Of a DNA stretch of 64,000 nt, positions 53,539 through 62,653 are shown one piece after another. The notes below the pieces were generated by a model, which was not told the origin of the DNA, ran no database searches, and saw only the letters and a program-made list of their open reading frames with translations. Source of the DNA: Oleidesulfovibrio sp964593925 (GTDB taxonomy: Bacteria > Desulfobacterota > Desulfovibrionia > Desulfovibrionales > Desulfovibrionaceae). Every line of letters starts with the position of its first letter. Positions within the stretch are counted from its first letter, which is position 1. The stretch is taken from NCBI GenBank assembly GCA_964593925.1, contig CAZQKM010000006.1, forward strand, positions 1 through 64,000, in the 5' to 3' direction. The translations under genes and the position numbers were made by a program.

Positions 53539-53696
53539 GACCTGACGGGGCACTAACGCCCCGCCAGGTTGCATTCAATAAACTGTTTTTACAGATCATA
53601 TCTTTTTGGGGCAGATATGCCCCACCATTCTCAAGCGGTTTAAGCCCTGGCGGACATCTTTTTGGGGCATATCTGCCCCAAAAAGATGTCCGCCAG
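53539..53696. repeat. Cluster of three strong palindromes sharing GGGGC/GCCCC stems
   Basis: Three hairpins lie within 160 bp. The first is 53540-53551 with 53558-53569 (12-bp arms, one mismatch). The second is GGGGC-AGATAT-GCCCC (53608-53623). The third is a 22-bp perfect stem (53647-53668 with 53675-53696) with loop ATATCT. The second and third share the upstream sequence ATCTTTTTGGGGCA, and their loops are reverse complements of each other. It may be a repeated extragenic element or a strong bidirectional terminator. Confidence 0.8.
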
Positions 53697-53927
53697 ATAT
53701 TCTCGCCTGTTCATCATCTCACCACTACCTGCCGCACGCTGCAAATATACGGCCCATCCTCCCTTGGCCCCATCTTTGCTTATTAGTCTGCGGCAGCATA
53801 CGCCATAGTCCATTACCCTGTACCAAAACGAAACAAACAACCCACCACGCAATGTGGCCATTTTTATGGACGGCAAAGGCATTACATACCTCAAAAGTTT
53901 CAACACACTTTCCAAGGAGCCCTTGGC
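53697..53927. other. Upstream region of the mmsA-like gene
   Basis: Non-coding; the ribosome site CAAGGAG is at about 53914-53920. No convincing sigma-54 site was found. The stretch 53374-53538 between the hydrolase gene and the palindromes is likewise without a gene. Confidence 0.35.
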
Positions 53928-55466
53928 ATGACCCCCAAAGCCCATCCTGTCAGACATTATGTAGGCGGCCAATGGATTGAAGAGGCAGGTGTCTCTGCAA
54001 CCCCACTGTACAATCCTTCCACCGGCGATATCATTGGCCACGTGCCCACGGCAAGCGATGCACTTGCCCAACGCGCTGTTGACACAGCAGCCGAGGCATT
54101 CAGCACATGGAAAAACACTCCCATTGCCAAGCGCATGGGCTACATATTCAAAATACGCGAGTTAATGGATTCCCGCCAGGAAGAGCTTGCTTATTTCATA
54201 GCCTTGGATCAGGCAAAGCACATTACAGAAGCCCGAGGCGAGGTCCGACGAGTCATTGAAATTCTTGAAGCAACAGCAAGTGTACCGACACTCATTCAGG
54301 GCGAGACACTTGATAACATCGCAACCAACATCAGCGGCAGAGTAATAAAAGCCCCCCTCGGAGTATTTGGCGGCGTTGCACCATTCAATTTCCCGGCACT
54401 GGTGTTTGGCTGGTTTATTCCCGTTGCCGTGGCAACCGGCAACACATTCATTTACAAGCCATCGACACAATCCCCATTATTCATGCAAAAAATGGTTGAA
54501 ATTTTTAAGGAAATAAACATCCCACCAGGAGTCATCAACGTTATACACGGTAGCCGGGAAGTGGTGAGCCCATGGTACACTGACCCGCGTGTGGCCGGGG
54601 TATGCCTTGTGGGCTCCACTCCCACGGCCAAAGCCATGGCCAAGGCCGCAGGAGAACATGCCAAGCGTTCCATGCTGCTGGGCGGTGCAAAAAACATATT
54701 ACTGGCCATGGAAGACACCGACATGGACATCTTCATAGAGAACTTCCTCAACTCCTGCTACGGCTCGGCCGGGCAGCGCTGTCTTGCTGGTTCCATTGTA
54801 GCGGCTGTGCCTGAAATATATGACACCATATGTGAACGCATTCTTGAAGCATCCAAAAACGTGATCGTCGGCAACGCAATGGACGACGGCGTATACATGG
54901 GGCCACTTATCAGCCTGAAAGCCAAAGAAAATGTTGAACGCTATGTAGATATCGCCCTTGCCCACGGTGGTTGCTCACTGTTGCTGGATGGCCGAAACCC
55001 CGTAATACCCGACAAAGATAAAAATGGCTATTATGTCGGCCCCACCGTGCTCAAGGACGTCACTCCCTGCAACCCGGTATTCAACACAGAAGTATTCGGC
55101 CCGCTGGTTTCGCTCGTAAAGGTTGCGGACATGGATGATGCCATACGCCTGATCAACAGTTCCGAGTTTGGCAACGGTGCCTGTATTTTTACACAGAACA
55201 TGCACTATGCAGAAACGTTCACCCGCGAGGCAAACGTAGGCATGGTGGGCGTCAATGTGGGTATCTGTGCGCCCCACCCCTATCTGCCCTTTGGCGGTAT
55301 CAAAGGCTCCCTTGTGGGTACCAGCAAGGTGCAGGGCAAAGATGCCGTGGACTTCTACACCCAAAACAAAGTTGTCACAGTACGTACCTATCATCCCAAC
55401 CCGGACGTACGCTCCGGCAGAGCCCAGCCCTCCTCTTCCGGGATACGCAGTTGTGTAGCCTCATAA
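53928..55466 (+). CDS. mmsA: CoA-acylating methylmalonate-semialdehyde dehydrogenase
   Basis: The 512-residue aldehyde dehydrogenase has HYVGGQWIEEAG, VIKAPLGVFGGVAPFNFPAL, FIYKPSTQSPLFMQKMVEIF and the catalytic Cys285 in YGSAGQRCLAGSIV. VGVNVGICAPHPYLPFGGIKGS completes the MmsA/IolA signature. The family converts methylmalonate or malonate semialdehyde to propionyl- or acetyl-CoA. The neighbouring permease suggests catabolism of a branched-chain or beta-amino acid; this is inferred. The last 25 residues (after TYHPN) look like a variable extension. Confidence 0.92.
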   Translation: MTPKAHPVRHYVGGQWIEEAGVSATPLYNPSTGDIIGHVPTASDALAQRAVDTAAEAFSTWKNTPIAKRMGYIFKIRELMDSRQEELAYFIALDQAKHITEARGEVRRVIEILEATASVPTLIQGETLDNIATNISGRVIKAPLGVFGGVAPFNFPALVFGWFIPVAVATGNTFIYKPSTQSPLFMQKMVEIFKEINIPPGVINVIHGSREVVSPWYTDPRVAGVCLVGSTPTAKAMAKAAGEHAKRSMLLGGAKNILLAMEDTDMDIFIENFLNSCYGSAGQRCLAGSIVAAVPEIYDTICERILEASKNVIVGNAMDDGVYMGPLISLKAKENVERYVDIALAHGGCSLLLDGRNPVIPDKDKNGYYVGPTVLKDVTPCNPVFNTEVFGPLVSLVKVADMDDAIRLINSSEFGNGACIFTQNMHYAETFTREANVGMVGVNVGICAPHPYLPFGGIKGSLVGTSKVQGKDAVDFYTQNKVVTVRTYHPNPDVRSGRAQPSSSGIRSCVAS

Positions 55467-55479
55467 AGAGTAGACGTGC

Positions 55480-55514
55480 AGGGGCAGTCCGCATGTATGG
55501 CGAGCTGCCCCTTT
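55480..55514 (+). terminator. Hairpin between mmsA and the permease
   Basis: AGGGGCAG (55480-55487) pairs with CTGCCCCT (55505-55512), with a short TTT after it. It may act as a partial terminator or stabiliser. Confidence 0.5.
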
Positions 55515-55585
55515 GATAACCATCGTCCACCCGGTAGATTTTGACAAGACACTCCCTGCACGTGGACCATCCCCAAGGAGTACCC

Positions 55586-57085
55586 ATGGCTGACTATACC
55601 CAACACGCACAACGCGATACCCTGAAAAAAAGTTTGACCCCCTGGCAGGTCGTGGCTCTTGCCCTTGGCTGTATTGTGGGGTGGGGATGCTTTGTACTCC
55701 CCGCGATTTCTTTTTTACCCAAAGCCGGCCCCATGGCCACACTCATGGGATTTGCCATCGGCGGTATTATCATGGGCATTGTAGCGCTCAGCTACAGCCA
55801 GGTCATTGAGCGCTACCCTGTTGCGGGCGGCGAATTTGCCTATGCCTATGCAGGTTTCGGCCCCACAGCCGCCTTTATCTGTGGCTGGGCTCTGGTACTT
55901 GGCTACCTTAGCATTGTCGCAATCAACGCATCCGCCATTGCGCTGCTTGCCCGATTTTTGATGCCCGGTGTATTCGAGTTTGGCTATCTGTATACCATTG
56001 CAGGTTGGAAGGTATACCTTGGTGAAGTACTGCTCATGTCTGCCGCCATTCTACTTTTTGGCCTCATGAACTACCGCGGGGTGGGTCTTGCCGGTTCCAT
56101 CCAGCTTATCCTGGCCATTGCCCTTACATGCGGGGTCATCATTCTTACAGTTGGCGTAGTCAGTGCCCAAACCTTTTCACTGAGCAACCTGGCCCCATAT
56201 TTTGCGCAAGACAAGTCTCCCCTTGCTGCTGTTATCACCATTGTTGCCATTACCCCCTTTCTCTTTGTAGGCTTTGATACCATCCCCCAAGCTGCAGAAG
56301 AATTTGCCTTTTCGCCTAAAAAAGCACGCATACTCATGCTTGCGGCCATTGGCGTCGGCGCAGTACTCTATGCCTGCGTCACGTTTTCAGTAGGGTCCAT
56401 CATTCCCTACCCGGAGTTGCTTATGCAGGAACACGCATGGGCAACAGGAACCGTTGCCCACATGGCGCTGGGTAAACTGGGGGGGCTCGTACTTGGTACA
56501 GCCGTACTCGGCGCAGTGTGTACCGGCATGAACGGATTTTATCTTGCCACTACTCGTCTGCTTTTTTCCATTGCCCGCGGCAAATTCCTACCTCCATGGT
56601 TCAGCGCGGTCCATCCCGTGTACCGCACCCCCCACAATGCCATTTTGTTTACCTTGGGAATCAGCCTGCTCACACCATGGGCCGGCCGTGCTGTGGTAGG
56701 CTGGATTGTAGACATGTGCTCCGTAGGCACGATCATTGCCTATATCTTTACCTGTCTCACCTGCTATAAAATACTGGCTGCACGGGGGACAAACAACACA
56801 CTCACCATACTTGGTGCCATTGCCTCTTTTATCATTCTCGGCCTGCTGACCATTCCCGGATCACCCGCTGTTATTGGTACAGAACCATGGATTTTGCTGG
56901 CCATATGGATAGTGTTGGGCATTGCGTTCTATATGGTACAGCGCACAGCTGTTCGCCACACTCCAGAGCCAGCCATACGCCAGGCTATTTTTGGTGACAG
57001 TACGGTGCCTATCTTTTTTGATACGGCATCCAATGCCACAAAAAATGCCCCTGAGCTGGGGCACCCCGGCCTGCAAAAAAAGTAG
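55586..57085 (+). CDS. APC-family amino acid permease
   Basis: The 499-residue protein has 12 or so hydrophobic segments and APC motifs: LALGCIVGWGCFVLPA in TM1, YPVAGGEFAYAYAGFGPTAAFICGWAL, FLFVGFDTIPQAAEEF in TM6 and TRLLFSIARGKFLPPWFSAVHPVYRTPHNAIL. It imports an amino acid or amine, probably by proton coupling or exchange. ATG 55586 follows CCAAGGAG; the frame upstream to 55541 lacks a site. It lies 119 nt after the mmsA gene on the same strand. A C-terminal extension of about 50 residues is polar. Confidence 0.9.
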   Translation: MADYTQHAQRDTLKKSLTPWQVVALALGCIVGWGCFVLPAISFLPKAGPMATLMGFAIGGIIMGIVALSYSQVIERYPVAGGEFAYAYAGFGPTAAFICGWALVLGYLSIVAINASAIALLARFLMPGVFEFGYLYTIAGWKVYLGEVLLMSAAILLFGLMNYRGVGLAGSIQLILAIALTCGVIILTVGVVSAQTFSLSNLAPYFAQDKSPLAAVITIVAITPFLFVGFDTIPQAAEEFAFSPKKARILMLAAIGVGAVLYACVTFSVGSIIPYPELLMQEHAWATGTVAHMALGKLGGLVLGTAVLGAVCTGMNGFYLATTRLLFSIARGKFLPPWFSAVHPVYRTPHNAILFTLGISLLTPWAGRAVVGWIVDMCSVGTIIAYIFTCLTCYKILAARGTNNTLTILGAIASFIILGLLTIPGSPAVIGTEPWILLAIWIVLGIAFYMVQRTAVRHTPEPAIRQAIFGDSTVPIFFDTASNATKNAPELGHPGLQKK

Positions 57086-57178
57086 GCCTTCGGACAAAAA
57101 ATACAAAAGCAAAGGGCAAGGATATCCGAAAAACGGTTGAACCCGCTTTCCCTCGTATGCTCTACTCTTTGCCTTACC

Positions 57179-57217
57179 CGGAATCTTTGCCTGCAAATCT
57201 ACAGGCAAAGATCCCGG
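57179..57217. terminator. Hairpin between convergent permease and panF genes
   Basis: ATCTTTGCCTG (57183-57193) and CAGGCAAAGAT (57202-57212) pair perfectly, and flanking CCGG bases extend the stem. It is positioned to end either transcript. Confidence 0.55.
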
Positions 57218-57230
57218 ACTTGTTATAACT

Positions 57231-58718
57231 CTATCGCTCTTTACCCCAAAACAAATCCCTTACCTCAGAGCGTACCCCTGGCCCCATGAAAGCCCCCATC
57301 ACAAATACGCCCAATGCCGCCAGTGTCGTAGGCACAATGGCGTGCATACCGCCCATATGGGGCTTGGTAAGGGTCAGTCCGACAAATACCCCCACTCCCG
57401 TCACAATAGAACATAATGCACCAGTGGCATTGGCTTTTTTCCAATACAGGCCCAAAATAACAGGCCACAGAAACACCGCCTCAAGACCACCAAAGGCAAA
57501 CAGATTTATCCAGACAAGCAGATCTGGAGGCTCCAGAGCCGCAAGAAACACCAGCAAGCCGATAACACCAGTACAGGCAAGGCTCATACGCTGAACACTC
57601 ACAGGCTTCATACGCGATACGTCCCCCCCCAGCCTGTACCGGATGTACAAATCCTTCACAATGGCTGCAGAAGCCATAAGCAACATAGAGTCCACAGTAG
57701 ACATAATCGCGGCCAGGGGCCCGGCAATGAAGACCCCGGCCCAAAACGGGGGCAGCAGGTTTACGATCATACCAGGCATGGCAAGGTCCCCGGCAGGCAG
57801 ACCAGGTAGCACTGCTCGGCCCAGTGCCCCTGCCAGATGAGCACATAAAATCATAAAACCAATAAGAAACGTACCCACCACCATGGCAGTATGCATGGCA
57901 CGGGCATCCTTATAAGCCATACAGCGCTGTGTCGTCTGGGGCAACCCCAACACGCCAAGCCCCACCAGAATCCAAAAGGACAGCATAAAAGGTTTGGGGA
58001 CTGCATTATCCGGGCCAGTGGGTGTAATCAGCCCGGGGTCCACCGCCTTGAGAGCTGCAATACAACGCTCCATCCCCCCACCCGCTTGGATAACGGCGAG
58101 CAGTACAACCACTACGGCCACCACCATGACAATGCCTTGCAGAGCATCTGTCAGTACAACAGCCCGAAATCCGCCCACAACAGTATAAAGCACCACGGTA
58201 ATCCCAAAAAGGGCCAGGCCCACCACATAGGGATACCCAGTCACAGTCTGAAACAGCCGCGCACCACCAATGAACTGAGCCAACATGGCTGCCATGAAAA
58301 ACACAAGTAGTGCCACAGAGCATAATGCTGCCACGGCATCGCTTTCATAGCGGGCACGCAGATAGTCCACCAGTGTCACTGAACCGGTTTTGCGTGCCAC
58401 AATGGCAAAGCGCTTACCCAGAACACCCAGGGTTAAAAACGTGGTAGGCACCTGGATCATTGCCAATAATACCCAACTCAGCCCTAGGCTGTAGGCAACA
58501 CCCGGCCCTCCCACAAAGCTGCTGGCACTAGTATAGCTGGCAATAATGGTCATGGCCAACACAAGGCCACCCATGGAGCGTCCGCCGATATAATACTCCT
58601 CAAGCACATGCCGTGACGAACCTTGCACAGATGTACGACGCCGCGCCCATAAGGCCACGGCAAAGGAAAACGCCAGGTACAACACCATGGGAACAACCAA
58701 CTGCAACGACGTACTCAT
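57231..58718 (-). CDS. panF: Sodium/pantothenate symporter
   Basis: The 495-residue sodium:solute symporter has LEEYYIGGRSMGGLVLAMTIIASYTSASSFVGGPG, typical of PanF, SVTLVDYLRARYES, VVGGFRAVVLTDALQG (SSS signature) and GPLAAIMSTVDSMLLMASAAIVKDLY with the conserved Na+ site Ser/Asp. Its ATG overlaps the stop of the upstream DUF997 gene (ATGA). That gene pair (yhdT-panF) is conserved in enterobacteria, which supports pantothenate as the substrate. Confidence 0.9.
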   Translation of the reverse strand: MSTSLQLVVPMVLYLAFSFAVALWARRRTSVQGSSRHVLEEYYIGGRSMGGLVLAMTIIASYTSASSFVGGPGVAYSLGLSWVLLAMIQVPTTFLTLGVLGKRFAIVARKTGSVTLVDYLRARYESDAVAALCSVALLVFFMAAMLAQFIGGARLFQTVTGYPYVVGLALFGITVVLYTVVGGFRAVVLTDALQGIVMVVAVVVVLLAVIQAGGGMERCIAALKAVDPGLITPTGPDNAVPKPFMLSFWILVGLGVLGLPQTTQRCMAYKDARAMHTAMVVGTFLIGFMILCAHLAGALGRAVLPGLPAGDLAMPGMIVNLLPPFWAGVFIAGPLAAIMSTVDSMLLMASAAIVKDLYIRYRLGGDVSRMKPVSVQRMSLACTGVIGLLVFLAALEPPDLLVWINLFAFGGLEAVFLWPVILGLYWKKANATGALCSIVTGVGVFVGLTLTKPHMGGMHAIVPTTLAALGVFVMGAFMGPGVRSEVRDLFWGKER

Positions 58719-59026
58719 CTGTCCGCCCTCGCATCTGCCGCATCAGGGCGAGGCTCACTACCGGGAATATCATCCTCGTCATCCAGCGGCATGTCAGAAA
58801 AACACACCCGCACCACGAGCCAAAGCAATATGGAGACAAGCGGATATCCCACAATACAGCTATAAAAAAACCACTCCGGCATCCCCCATACATATGCGTA
58901 TTCCTCGGGATCCCCGCCGCCCATGCCATAGGCACAAACATACCACCACAAAAAATACAAGCCATACACAGCCAGTGCAAATATGGCTTCTTTGTCTGCC
59001 TGCACAAAACGTTGATCTCGTCGCAT
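58715..59026 (-). CDS. DUF997 (YhdT-like) membrane protein
   Basis: The 103-residue protein has FALAVYGLYFLWWYVCAYGMG and FFYSCIVGYPLVSILLWLVVRVCF membrane segments with GMPEWFFYSC between them, matching YhdT, which pairs with PanF in E. coli. The acidic tail (DDEDDIPGSEPRPDAAD) is cytoplasmic or disordered. ATG 59026 has GAGGAG at 7 nt; the longer frame is not used. Confidence 0.88.
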   Translation of the reverse strand: MRRDQRFVQADKEAIFALAVYGLYFLWWYVCAYGMGGGDPEEYAYVWGMPEWFFYSCIVGYPLVSILLWLVVRVCFSDMPLDDEDDIPGSEPRPDAADARADR

Positions 59027-59475
59027 ATTCACTCTCCTCATTCTTCTGCTATCTTTCCGGACAAACACAACCCGGGTCCCCCACTGCAAGCAGCTTTTTC
59101 CCAATATTCTGAAAGATTCCGGGGCATGCTATACTTCACTGAAAGCACGCCTGTATACGTTGGAGTAGCGTACTTAGCAACCACCGTGCTGCTTCCGTGG
59201 CAGGTTTGCGGGGAAAGACCCCTGGCTGGTTCCAAACATTTTATGTCCATGTAGATATTTTGGTAAGCTACATGAATACGGGTGCCCCCACAGCGTCTAG
59301 GCACAGAGCACAAAAGACAGCCTGCCGCCGCGGCACATCGCGTCATACGGTTTACGCCACAAGCACATGCGAACATGCAAAAGGCATTGACAGGAACACC
59401 ACGTGACGTTAGCTAGCTGTACACAGTACACTCCCGTTCGTATACGCGGTATCACCCCCACAAACAGGCATCACC
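59027..59475. other. Gap between divergent panF and TauE/SafE genes
   Basis: No supported gene, repeat or RNA was seen. It should carry promoters for both directions. Confidence 0.35.
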
Positions 59476-60204
59476 ATGTTTGACCCTGCCCTTTCCCTGC
59501 AAAGCCTCATACTTGCATTTATTACTGTCTTCTGCGGTGCTTTTGCCCAAGGAGTTGTGGGCTTTGGCCTTGCCCTGCTCATCGGGCCGCTGCTCAGCAT
59601 GATTGACCCGGTCTTTCTGCCTGGCCCCGTGGTTTTGCTTGTAGGCATCATGACAGCGCTCATGACGTATCACGGCCGCAAGGACGTACACATGCCCAAT
59701 GTAAAGCGTACCATTGGCGGCTATTTCATCGGCACGCTCATCGCCATGGCCATCCTTGGCAGCCTGCCGCAACGCGAAACAGCTCTCTTGCTTGGTGTGC
59801 TCATCTTATGTGCCATTGGCATCAGCTTTTTGGGCATTACTCTACCCACCAGTCGCACCACGCTCCTTTCCGCAGGTATTGTGGGCGGCTTCATGGGGAC
59901 TGTGAGCGGCGTGGGCCTCCCCCCACTGGCCCTTGCACTGCAACATGAGCCTGGCCCACGGCTACGCGGTACACTGGCTTTCGTAGGATTTATCTCTATT
60001 ATCATGGCCCAAGTGGCTCTGATATCTATGGGCAAGATCGGCCTGCGTGAGTTGCGGCTTGCGCTTTTGCTGACCCCTGCCGTACCGCTGGGGTACCTGG
60101 CCTCACGCCCTCTAGCCGCACGCTGTGACAAAGGGTATACACGCTATCTTGTCTTTTTGATTGCGGGTTTCAGCGCTGCCATGCTGATCATGCGCAATCT
60201 CTAA
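59476..60204 (+). CDS. TauE/SafE-family (TSUP) anion exporter
   Basis: The 242-residue protein has seven to eight hydrophobic segments in two halves with the family's GAFAQGVVGFGLALLIGPLLS and GIVGGFMGTVSGVGLPPLALALQH motifs. Family members export sulfite, sulfoacetate or other organic sulfur anions, or act in uptake; the substrate here cannot be told. No catabolic sulfonate genes adjoin it. Confidence 0.85.
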   Translation: MFDPALSLQSLILAFITVFCGAFAQGVVGFGLALLIGPLLSMIDPVFLPGPVVLLVGIMTALMTYHGRKDVHMPNVKRTIGGYFIGTLIAMAILGSLPQRETALLLGVLILCAIGISFLGITLPTSRTTLLSAGIVGGFMGTVSGVGLPPLALALQHEPGPRLRGTLAFVGFISIIMAQVALISMGKIGLRELRLALLLTPAVPLGYLASRPLAARCDKGYTRYLVFLIAGFSAAMLIMRNL

Positions 60205-60253
60205 CAACTGGGCAGCGGTGCGGAGCCACAAGCACCAACATCTTTTTACACAG

Positions 60254-60284
60254 CACAGGGCGCACCATTACAGTACGCCCTGTG
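60254..60284. terminator. Hairpin between convergent TauE/SafE and glpK genes
   Basis: CACAGGGCG (60254-60262) and CGCCCTGTG (60276-60284) pair perfectly. No T run is present, so its strength as a terminator is uncertain. Confidence 0.5.
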
Positions 60285-60309
60285 TCCAAATCATATATTC
60301 GCCAGGTTC

Positions 60310-61803
60310 TTAGCCTTCTGCCCAGCCCTTGGCGCGCTCCACAGCACGCTTCCAGTTATGGACCAGCGCTTCGCGGGTGCCACTCTTCATCTGCGGCTCA
60401 AAGCTGCGGTCAAGCTGCCACATGGCAGTGATTTCATCCTCGCTCTTCCAGAAACCCACTGCAAGCCCAGCCAAGTATGCAGCCCCCAAGGCCGTGGTCT
60501 CTGTCACTTTGGGACGCTCCACAGGTACCCCCAAAACATCTGCCTGAAACTGCATCAGCAGATTGTTACGAGTTGCACCCCCATCCGCACGCAATGCGGC
60601 CAGGCTAATACCCGCGTCTTTTTGCATACAATCCATAATATCCAGGGTCTGCAAGGCAATGGATTCAAGTGCGGCACGAGCTATATGCGCCTTGGTGGTC
60701 CCCCGGGTTACCCCCACCATAGTCCCCCGGGCATACTGATCCCAGTGCGGCGCCCCCAGACCGGCAAATGCAGGCACCAGCGTTACACCACCATTATCAG
60801 GCACGCTGAGCGCCAGCTGCTCTACTTCGGGCGCACTCTGGATAATACCCAATCCATCACGCAGCCACTGCACCACGGCCCCGGCAATGAATACACTTCC
60901 TTCAAGGCAATACACGCGACCTGCGGGAGTATGCCAACCTGTTGTGGTCAAAAGATTATTTTTGCTGATATGTACCTGCTGACCGGTATTCATCAGCATG
61001 AAGCAACCAGTGCCATACGTATTTTTGGCCATGCCTTGGTCCAGACAGGCGTTTCCAAAGGTCGCTGCCTGCTGATCACCGGCAATCCCAGAAATGGGTA
61101 TTGCCTTGCCCAGAAACTCAGGATGCGTTTCTCCCACCATGGCGGATGAATGTACCACTCGCGGCAACATGGTGCGAGGTATGTCCATAAGCGCCAGCAA
61201 CTCGTCATCCCAATCACCGGTATTGATGTTGAACAGCATGGTACGGCTGGCATTAGACTCGTCGGTAACATGCTCTCTGCCTTTTGTCAGATTCCAGATG
61301 AGCCACGTATCAATGGTACCAAAACATAACTCACCGCGCTCTGCTTTTGCGCGGGCTCCGGGCACATTATCCAAAATCCACTTGACCTTGGTGCCAGAAA
61401 AATAGGCATCAATGACAAGCCCGGTTTTCTCACGAATGGTCTCAGCCAACCCGAGTTTTTTCATCTCATCGCATACACTCGCAGTGCGTCTGTCCTGCCA
61501 TACAATGGCATTATAGACAGGGGCACCAGTTTTTCTATCCCAGACCACGGTTGTTTCGCGCTGGTTAGTTATGCCAATGGCAGCTACCTCTCCGGCATTC
61601 ACATCGGCACGCTGGAGGCATTCGCCCATAACCCATGACTGCGTATCAAAAATTTCATTGGCATTATGTTCCACCCAACCTGGCTTGGGGTATATTTGCG
61701 TGAATTCCTTTTGAGAAATCTGTTTTATATCACCCGCACGACTGAACAAAATTGCACGAGAGCTGGTAGTGCCTTGGTCAAGTGCCAAAATATACTTACT
61801 CAT
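60310..61803 (-). CDS. glpK: Glycerol kinase
   Basis: The 497-residue FGGY-family kinase phosphorylates glycerol to sn-glycerol 3-phosphate. Motifs include YILALDQGTTSSRAILF, TNQRETTVVWDRKTG, IVWQDRRT, IDTWLIWNLT, ISGIAGDQQAATFG and LRADGGATRNNLLMQFQADVLGVPV. GGGAGG lies just before ATG 61803; upstream frame to 61935 overlaps glpF and is not used. It is the last gene of glpD-glpF-glpK. Confidence 0.97.
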   Translation of the reverse strand: MSKYILALDQGTTSSRAILFSRAGDIKQISQKEFTQIYPKPGWVEHNANEIFDTQSWVMGECLQRADVNAGEVAAIGITNQRETTVVWDRKTGAPVYNAIVWQDRRTASVCDEMKKLGLAETIREKTGLVIDAYFSGTKVKWILDNVPGARAKAERGELCFGTIDTWLIWNLTKGREHVTDESNASRTMLFNINTGDWDDELLALMDIPRTMLPRVVHSSAMVGETHPEFLGKAIPISGIAGDQQAATFGNACLDQGMAKNTYGTGCFMLMNTGQQVHISKNNLLTTTGWHTPAGRVYCLEGSVFIAGAVVQWLRDGLGIIQSAPEVEQLALSVPDNGGVTLVPAFAGLGAPHWDQYARGTMVGVTRGTTKAHIARAALESIALQTLDIMDCMQKDAGISLAALRADGGATRNNLLMQFQADVLGVPVERPKVTETTALGAAYLAGLAVGFWKSEDEITAMWQLDRSFEPQMKSGTREALVHNWKRAVERAKGWAEG

Positions 61804-61834
61804 TCGGGCCTCCCTTTTGAGAGTTGTACAGTAG

Positions 61835-62590
61835 TTATTGTCCCTGCGCCTTATAGATGGCGCCCGTGGTGTAATCATAAATCCTCCCCCCCAGAGCACC
61901 CCCCACAAAGGGCCCGAGGATGGGCACAAGCACAATGGAAAGATCCATCAAATTACTCTGCGTAAAGCCGGCAAGCAAGGCAAACAAGCGCGGGCCAAAA
62001 TCACGAGCAGGGTTGATTGCGTACCCGTTCATGGCGCCCAGGCTCATACCAATGACCACCACAAGCAAGGCCACAATAAATGGTACTATCCAGCCCACGT
62101 TATTTTTAGCAGCAAAGTCACCAGCGGCCAAAATGCCGAACATCAGAATAGCAGTGCCGATAACCTGATCAATAAAACCGGGCATAAAACCAGGGATAGC
62201 AGGAAATGTACAAAAAACTCCCGCAGTGCTGGCCAGTTGAGGATCTACCAGTAACCATTTGGCCTTAAAATCAATGAAGACCAGCGCTGCGCCTGCAAAA
62301 CCACCTGCTGTCTGGGCCAAGGTAAATGGAATGACTTTATGCCAGGGAAAACGGCCTGTTACAGCAAGCCCCAGGGTAACAGCGGGGTTGATATGCGCAC
62401 CAGAAGGCAAGCTAGCCATGATACCCAAAAGAACCGCAAGCCCCCACCCAAAAGTAATGTTGGCCCATGTGATACCCAAGGCATCACCAAACAGCACCGT
62501 CATCGCCACCGTGCCAGCACCAAACAAAATCAGCACCATGGTGCCCATAAACTCCGAGAGAAGCTCCTTGCCTAAGGGTAATTCCTTCAT
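61835..62590 (-). CDS. glpF: Glycerol uptake facilitator (aquaglyceroporin)
   Basis: The 251-residue channel has six hydrophobic segments and two half-helices with NPA motifs: HINPAVT (Asn68) and YAINPARDFGPR (Asn193, Arg196). The D-Y-INPARD sequence favours glycerol over water-only channels. ATG 62590 follows GGAGG at short spacing; ATG 62611 would place that ribosome site inside the gene. It lies 31 nt upstream of glpK. Confidence 0.95.
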   Translation of the reverse strand: MKELPLGKELLSEFMGTMVLILFGAGTVAMTVLFGDALGITWANITFGWGLAVLLGIMASLPSGAHINPAVTLGLAVTGRFPWHKVIPFTLAQTAGGFAGAALVFIDFKAKWLLVDPQLASTAGVFCTFPAIPGFMPGFIDQVIGTAILMFGILAAGDFAAKNNVGWIVPFIVALLVVVIGMSLGAMNGYAINPARDFGPRLFALLAGFTQSNLMDLSIVLVPILGPFVGGALGGRIYDYTTGAIYKAQGQ

Positions 62591-62653
62591 ACCACCTCCG
62601 CATTTTTGCATGGATTTGACGGCACTATGCCGTGTTACTCTTAGCCCCAGTCG

